DNA of 6,313 bases from Planctomycetota bacterium (GTDB lineage: Bacteria; Planctomycetota; Phycisphaerae; WQYP01): NCBI GenBank assembly GCA_021785155.1, contig JAJYGE010000447.1:1-6313 (forward strand), in the 5' to 3' direction. Positions within the stretch are counted from its first letter, which is position 1; each line of letters begins with the position of its first letter. Positions 6,305 through 6,313 of this stretch are shown here, in pieces. A program made the position numbers and the translations under genes. The notes under the pieces were generated by a model. The model made no database searches. It saw only the letters and a program-made list of their open reading frames with translations, and had not been told where the DNA came from.

Positions 6305-6313
6305 AGATCGGAA
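6305..6313. other. Sequencing adapter remnant (right end)
   Basis: The last nine bases, AGATCGGAA, equal the beginning of the Illumina adapter (AGATCGGAAGAGC) and are the reverse complement of bases 1-9. The genomic sequence probably ends at 6304. Any open frame that runs through these bases ends in artificial codons. Confidence 0.85.

Noticed and set aside
1..6313. Terminal inverted repeats of a transposable element
   Set aside because: The 9-bp repeats match the Illumina adapter exactly, and the window contains no transposase, integrase or target-site duplication.

Overview
The window is one short contig, probably from a metagenome assembly. It carries most of a bacterial sugar-uptake and catabolism gene cluster, all on the + strand. 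Both ends carry what look like Illumina adapter remnants: bases 1-9 read TTCCGATCT and bases 6305-6313 read its exact reverse complement. The ends are therefore assembly or library limits, not biological boundaries, and the cluster probably continues on both sides.

Layout: (1) 2-679, the 3' part of a class I aldolase-like TIM-barrel protein, cut at its N-terminus. (2) 780-1823, a lipoprotein sugar-binding protein of the RbsB type. (3) 1858-3375, a double-domain sugar ABC ATPase of the RbsA/MglA/XylG type. (4) 3375-4412, an RbsC-type permease whose ATG overlaps the ATPase stop by one base. (5) 4566-5966, a protein of the L-fucose/L-arabinose isomerase family. (6) 5967-6304, a tail with no convincing gene, containing two perfect hairpins in tandem that may end the operon and two doubtful open frames.

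Read together: the binding protein captures a monosaccharide outside the inner membrane, and the permease with the ATPase imports it unphosphorylated. The isomerase-family enzyme probably converts aldose to ketose, and the aldolase-like enzyme probably cleaves a carbon-carbon bond. No sugar kinase and no regulator are visible. Either the kinase lies outside the contig, or the aldolase-like enzyme acts on an unphosphorylated sugar. The substrate cannot be read from the sequence. Candidates are a 6-deoxyhexose, a pentose, or a less usual sugar such as sulfoquinovose.

Organism: moderate GC, a diderm-style lipoprotein binding protein, clear Shine-Dalgarno sites and this type of fucose-isomerase-like protein suggest an environmental bacterium. 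The Planctomycetes/Verrucomicrobia/Lentisphaerae group is my impression from family resemblance, held with low confidence.
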